Under the pieces are notes generated by a model. The model worked only from the letters and a program-made list of their open reading frames with translations. It was not told the origin of the DNA and ran no database searches. A stretch of 64,000 nt of DNA from Sipunculus nudus. Its lineage: Eukaryota > Annelida > Sipuncula > Golfingiida > Sipunculidae. This document shows positions 58,506 through 64,000 of this stretch, piece after piece. Numbering within the stretch: position 1 is the first letter of the stretch; the number at the start of each line of letters is the position of its first letter. Location: the NCBI GenBank assembly GCA_026874595.1, contig CM049313.1:54026659-54090658 (forward strand), in the 5' to 3' direction. Position numbers and translations under genes: made by a program.

Positions 58506-60050
58506 TGAGACAGGAAGTTGCCCTAAGTCAAGCAAATCAATTTGGCAGGTGCAGCTACTCCAATGAATGAACTCTTGACCTGTACCTGGCTGCATTGAGT
58601 CAACTCTAGACCTGTTGCAAAACTGTGCCAAAAACTTGGCCTGTTGTCTGAAATATTTGGCAGTCTGCCAAGCTATTTATAGATACAGACAAAATCTTGG
58701 CATGTTGCCACATTTGTTTATAAATACATACTGAGTTGGCTACAATGCTTAATTCAAGCTGCATTTTAATAAGTTGCATTTTTTATCAAAAAAGTTTAGA
58801 AAAATGACAGATGCCTATTGAAAGCAAAATCAGGAAACAGATATATTTTATTCATAGATTTATCTTACACATAAGCTCCATATGGATACAAATTATTTTA
58901 TGTTGTCTGTACAGCCCTGCTTGCATACCCAAAAAGCAAAAAATCATTTAAGTAAACTTTAACAAATGCCATTTAAAAACCATTTTGTGCAATGTTACAG
59001 AAGCTGAAAAAACTAGTCTGCAGAAGATGACTATTGTAGCCCTCAGTTTTATAAAGTCTAACTATTGGCAACAAGACCCTTTCAGCTTTCTATTACTCTA
59101 CAAAAAAACAATTAACCCAATCTGTTCTTATACAATTGAGAGAACCAATCCCTAAGATAATTCTACAGAAAAAATAAACCATTCAGCTTGACAATTTCAT
59201 AATAAAAGATTTTTAAGCTAAAGGGGGCAAAAATTGTGAGTTTTTTTACCATAAAAAGTAGGTAGATGTAGATGGCACCACAAAACCTCAATTTCAAATA
59301 TGAGTCTGTGACAAACATTTGCACAAAACTTGGTGATGCTAGCTCCTTTTGTTACTGAGATTGTTATGTAAGTACGCTTACTTGGCCAAATGACAGGGTT
59401 CAAATTCCTGTAACTAGGCAAAAATTCATTAAACCCAAACCATTTGAACAGACTTGAGAGAACTTATCTGTGTGATCTTTTCTGTGAAATAATGAACAGT
59501 TGGCCGAATCATATCTGAAAAAGAAGATATGCACAGTATTTTTAGGTATTCCTCCATAGAATATAAGTTGTTACAGATGGAGCCACAAAAAGCTTAAAAA
59601 TAACATTTGACATGTGACTGAATTTTGCATAAAATTTGGGGATGCTAGCCTCTGCTATTCCTGAGAAATTATGGGTTAATGTACTGATGACCCCCATACA
59701 TAAAAAGTCAATGCAAATGGCGCCACCAATACCTTAATTTCAAATATGACTCATGTGACCACCACTAAAATAAGCATCATTTTGATTTTGGTGTCAAGAT
59801 ATCAAAGGTGAAGGTCACTGGACCCACATCTTTAAAAAAAGATTGTGGATGCATGTTATTTTTCATCCTAACCTTCAATCTCTCAGTTATGCCTAACCAG
59901 CCCAAAGCTGAAGAAATCTGTTGATATCCTGGTCTGAAGTCATGGTCACTGGACCCACCTTGTTTAAAAGATTGAACATAAAGAAAATCAAAACAGTGTA
60001 AGTTCAAGAATAGGGTCAAGGTCGCAGGACCAAAATTTTGAAAATCTCAT
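58506..60050. other. Unassigned flank with dispersed repeat at 59.2-59.8 kb
   Basis: 58506-59200 shows nothing recognisable. 59210-59770 repeats the GGGGATGCTAGCCTCTGC / GTTAATGTACTGATGAC family, and 59790-60040 contains two units with AAGGTCACTGGACCCAC. Confidence 0.55.
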
Positions 60051-60054
60051 AAAA

Positions 60055-60957
60055 CTAGAATACGGGTAGTCTACAAGCAACTACGTGTATCCGCCAAAAT
60101 CAGAGTGGAACGGGTGAAGTGAGGCATGGATTGAGTGGCAATGGGAAATGTAGTGAAGTGTTGCATATCAGCATGGTTGTCTGCAGCCGAATTGTGTATG
60201 TAGTTTGGGCCACCTAACACAAAATCCAGAAAGCTGTACAAGTTGTATACATGTGCAAAACTTAAGGCAGATAAGTCAAACCACTACATGTATATGAGTG
60301 CTTTTAGCCCGTGGCATACAAACAGATGGACGCTGTGCAAAAATGGTTGCAGGTGGCACCACAAATTATGTGTATGACAAAGAGCTATGTGAGATCTATA
60401 CACATTCAAAACTTTGGCCCAATCGGCCAAACAATTCCCGAGATATGAGCTTGGATGTCTGCAGCATAAATGTGAATGTAGGTGGCGCCACCTGTCATAA
60501 AATTAAGAAAGCTATCCACGATGTATATGCATGCCAAATTTCAGGAAAATTAGTCAAACCACTGCAGATATATGAGTGATTTTAACCCTAGGCAGATGAA
60601 CAGTTGGAAACTGTGCAAACATGGTTGCAGGCACCACCATTTTTTGTGTATGTTATAAAGCTATCCAAGGGCTACATTTGTACAAATGTTTTTCCTGATC
60701 AGTCAAACGGTTCCCGAGATATGTGGGTTTATGTGTGGAAACAGACGCACAAATGGACTCTGGGCAGAGAAGAAAGGTCAGAGGTCAACGCCAATTGGTT
60801 AGGCACCAGTTCACATGTGACCTGATAATTGGTGATAGTTTCGGAAAAATCCATCCAGTAGTCTCACAGGAGTTCTCTGGAAATGAACGCGGCGGCAGCA
60901 GAACCCGGTCAATAATATAGTATCCGCAAAATTTCGTTTTGGCGGATACAAATATCC
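60055..60957 (+). mobile_element. Near-complete copy of the GTATCCGCCAAAA repeat family
   Basis: Starts AGAATACGGGTAGTCTACAA, then GTGTATCCGCCAAAATCAG, and ends with GTATCCGCAAAATTTCGTTT then TGGCGGATACAAATATCC. GTATCCGCCAAAA and its complement thus stand inverted near the two ends. ~190-bp internal units; no protein. It gives the empty-site reference for the nested insertion at 41.8 kb. Confidence 0.75.
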
Positions 60958-61667
60958 TAACAGACAAATTCAGCTGAGCTTCCCATGGATCCCTAGTTTA
61001 AACTGCCTTAAACATGGGCCTATAACATTATTTATAAGCTCTGGATTGACTCCCAGACTCAAATCAGTTAATAATGAAAGTCTACACAAGTCAGTGTCTC
61101 GTGGCTACCTTGGTGTAAGTTAACGGTGCAAAAAATTAACCTAAATCAAACAATTAAATGTAAGCACCAGTAGAACCAGGAAGCTCCAGACCTAAGGATG
61201 ATTATTATAATTAGTTTGATGAGATGATCATTAGGATGATTAGTGATAACACAGCATATATAGGCTTTCTTTTGTTTTCTCTTGTAATTAGGGCCTTGCA
61301 TGAAAAACAGGTACCCTAGAGTTATCACCCTGTATATCCCTTTGTCTGTTTGTTCGTCTGACTGTCCACAAATCAGTTTCCAGATAACTTCAGTTTGGAT
61401 TGACATATGGAATTCAAATTTACTTATATCTTGCTCACAACTAAAGCAAGAACCATGTTGACTTTTGGGGTCATTAGGTCAAAAGTCAAGGTCACAGGAC
61501 CAATTTCTTTAACAAGGCCTATAGGTCTAATGCAAACCTGAGCAATGGGATTTACATAAGGTATAATGCTTCCATGCTGCACCTATTCTTTTCCAGTACA
61601 TGTATGACAATTACATGTACAATGCAAGCACTGAACATTTTGAAACTGAGTACATGTACAAATTAGA

Positions 61668-62255
61668 ATACGGGTAGTCCACAAGCGACTACGTGTATCC
61701 GCCGAAATCAGAGTAGGACGGGTGAAATGAGGCATGGATTGAGTAACAAGGGGAAATAGAGTGAGACGTGTTGCATATTAGCATGGATGTCTGCAGCCGA
61801 AATGTGTATGTAGGTTGTGCCACCTACCACAAAATCCAGAAAGCTATCAAAGTTGTATGCAAATGCAAAAAGTCAAACCACTGCTGAGATATGAGTGATT
61901 TTATCCCACTGCAGACAAACAGACAGACCCTATACAAAAATGGTTCCAGGTGGCGCCACCATTTTTGCTTATGATAAAGAGCTATGTGAGATATATACAC
62001 ATGCAAAATTTTGGCCCAATCGGCCAAACAATTCCCGAGATATGAGCTTGGATATCTGCAGTGTAAATATGAATGTAGATGGCGCCACCTGTCATAAAAT
62101 CAAGAAAGCTATCCAAGATGTATTAACCTGCAAAATTTTAGGCAGATAAGTCAAACCAGTGCAGAGATATGAGTGATTTAATCCTACGACAGACAAACAG
62201 ACAGACCCTGTGCAAAAATGGTTGCAGGTGGTGCCACCAGTTTTGCGTATGATTA
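61668..62255 (+). repeat. 3'-truncated copy of the GTATCCGCCAAAA family
   Basis: Same start (AATACGGGTAGTCCACAAGC, GTATCCGCCGAAATCAG) and internal units (GATGGCGCCACCTGTCATAA) as 60055-60957, but it ends by running into the TGACCTTGACC tandem repeat. Confidence 0.75.
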
Positions 62256-62259
62256 AGTT

Positions 62260-63480
62260 TTGCTTAAAATGCATCCACAATCTTTCTAAAGAAGTGGATC
62301 CTGTTACCTTGACCTTTTATCTCATGACCCCAGAATCAAGTTCTTACTTTAGTGATGGGCCATATTTAAGTCAAGTTTGAAACCAATATTTCAAACTAAA
62401 CTGGTGTTATCATCTGGAAACTAATATGTGGATTGATGGCCCCCATGACCTTGACCTTGTGACCCCAAAATCCATCAGTTACTTCCACTATTGGCAGGTG
62501 AGCAACATCTGGAAGACAGAATGTTTGGTACAGAAAGTTTGGCTAAAAATAATCAACAATCCTTTTAAAGAAGTTGGTCCTGTGACCTTGACCTTTGGCC
62601 TTATGACCCCAAAATCAAAAGGGTTCTTACATTATTGGTGCATCACATATAAGTCAAAATTGAAACCAATAAGTTAATCCAAATTGTTATCATCCAAAAA
62701 CAAAAATTTGGACAGATGGGCCCCTGTGACCTTTGCCCTTGTGACCCCCATATCAATCAGTTACTTTCCCTATTAGCAGCTCAGCTATATGTGCAAGATT
62801 GATGGTTTTGGATGAAATGTTTGGCTTAAAATTCATCCACAATCTTTCTAAATAAGTGGGTACTGTGACCTTGACCTTTGACCTCGTGACCCCAAAACTG
62901 AACAGAATCTTCCCCTATTGGCAGGTTAGCAATATCTTGAAGATGGAAGGTTTGGGATGAAAGGTTTGGCATCAAATGCATATGCATTCTTTTTATAGAA
63001 ATGAGTCCTGTGACCTTGACCTTTGACCGCTGGACCCCACAATCCACATGGTTCTTACTTTAGTGGTGAGTCATATATACGTTAAGTTTGAAACCAATAT
63101 GTCAAACTAAACTGGAGTTATCATCTGGAAACTAATTTGTGAACAGATGGCCCCTGTGACCTTGACCTTTGACCATGTGACCCCAAATTCATTTATGCTC
63201 TCCCCATACTGGCAAGTCAGCTAAATGTGCAAAATGGAAAGTTTGGGATGAAAAGCTTGGCTTAAAATGCAGCCATAATCTTTTTAAAAAAGGTGAGTCC
63301 TGTGACCTTGACCTTAGACCTCAAGACCCCAAAATCATATAGGTTCTTGCTTTAGTGGTGGGCCATATGTAAGTCAAGTTTGAAATCCATGTGTCAATAC
63401 AACCTGGAGTCATCATCTGGAAACAAATTTGTGTGGATGGACGGATGGACAGACAGACAGGGTGATAACTATATGGCATC
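62260..63480 (+). repeat. Tandem repeat rich in TGACCTTGACCTTTGACC
   Basis: Eight diverged units of roughly 130-150 bp, each with CTGTGACCTTGACCTTTGAC, TGACCCCAAAATCA and TCTTACTTTAGTGGTG-like segments, ending in a GGACGGATGGACAGACAGAC tail. Non-coding. The conserved core is a string of nuclear-receptor half-sites (TGACCT). Confidence 0.88.
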
Positions 63481-63639
63481 CACTTGTGATCAATAAACAC
63501 AACAGGTTTTGGGACACTAGATGTAATAACAGCTGAGAAACTGACATGATTGATGTCATTTATAGTAAAAAAAAAAAAATATTTGTTAAAGTAACAAAAA
63601 TACAGGGGGTGCCACCACTTTTACTGAAAAAACTAGTCA

Positions 63640-63972
63640 GGGTCAATATTCAAGGCAAGATTCATGACAAGGTAAAGTCTGCTGGGCTTTGACACCCGAG
63701 CCTTATGGCTCATCAGGCAAGAGTTTATCCCAGTTTCTGTAGCGTGAAGCGACTTAGAAGTTAGGCTCCTCCTAGATGGGACGCTAGTCCATCGCAGGTT
63801 ACCTTCCCAGTATCTACTGGTACCCATTTCTACTGCTGGGTGGACAGAGGCACACTTGCGGTTGGGACCTTGCCTAAGGGTCTTGGCACGGTGGGGGTCT
63901 GACCGGGATTCAAACTCACGACCTCTCGATCATGAGCCCGGCACCTTAACCATTACACCACCGCCCCCACCG
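63640..63972 (-). mobile_element. tRNA-derived SINE with conserved metazoan core
   Basis: On the minus strand the head has an A-box (TGGTGTAATGGTTAAG, 63945-63960) and a B-box (GAGTTTGAATCCC, 63904-63916). It is followed by a body with GCGATGGACTAGCGTCCCAT (63776-63795), a core shared by many bivalve and vertebrate SINEs (established knowledge, recalled). The 3' end is not sharply defined. It is close to full length. Confidence 0.82.
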
Positions 63973-64000
63973 ATATCGGAGGTTTTGTATTATATTTTTG

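Overview
The window reads as nuclear DNA of an animal, most probably a bivalve or other lophotrochozoan mollusc (inference). It is AT-rich and intron-rich, crowded with (TA)n microsatellites, tRNA-derived SINEs, small TIR transposons and several dispersed or tandem repeat families, including a type with GACGGACGG-rich tails. Two protein-coding genes can be built exon by exon, both on the minus strand.

(1) At about 10.1-14.8 kb lies a small secreted C-type lectin gene. It has four exons, all joined in phase 1: a signal-peptide exon, a PAN/apple-like cysteine exon, and two exons forming a CTLD with EPN and WND motifs.

(2) At about 24.6-53.8 kb lies a PARP6/PARP8-type mono-ADP-ribosyltransferase. 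Seventeen coding exons splice in frame into 691 codons, with an acidic N-terminus, a UBA-like domain, a proline-rich linker, a Cys cluster and an ART catalytic domain, followed by a stop and a nearby AATAAA.

The most striking feature is inside the PARP gene. Three consecutive introns carry tandem arrays whose repeat unit is the edge of the neighbouring exon plus its splice site. Intron 7 begins with degenerate copies of the 3' end of exon 7 plus its donor. Intron 8 is almost wholly made of some 45-50 copies of the acceptor plus the first ~46 nt of exon 9. Intron 9 carries 15 copies of the acceptor plus the first ~31 nt of exon 10. The gene therefore contains dozens of decoy splice sites around exons 7-10.

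Layout: 0-7.2 kb, no recognisable gene, with a 35-bp perfect inverted repeat 3.2 kb apart; 7.2-8.5 kb, a ~175-bp tandem repeat; 10.1-14.8 kb, the lectin gene, whose long first intron holds TA arrays and a MITE; 14.9-15.7 kb, tRNA-like repeats, a long TA tract and a palindromic minisatellite; 16.5-20.7 kb, dispersed repeats; 20.7-24.5 kb, mostly unassigned, with one hairpin; 24.6-53.8 kb, the PARP gene, with transposons and tandem duplications in its introns; 54.1-55.3 kb, a deleted pogo/Tigger-like element; 55.3-64 kb, repeats carrying many nuclear-receptor half-sites, ending in a tRNA-derived SINE. No rRNA, functional tRNA, CRISPR or virus was recognised.
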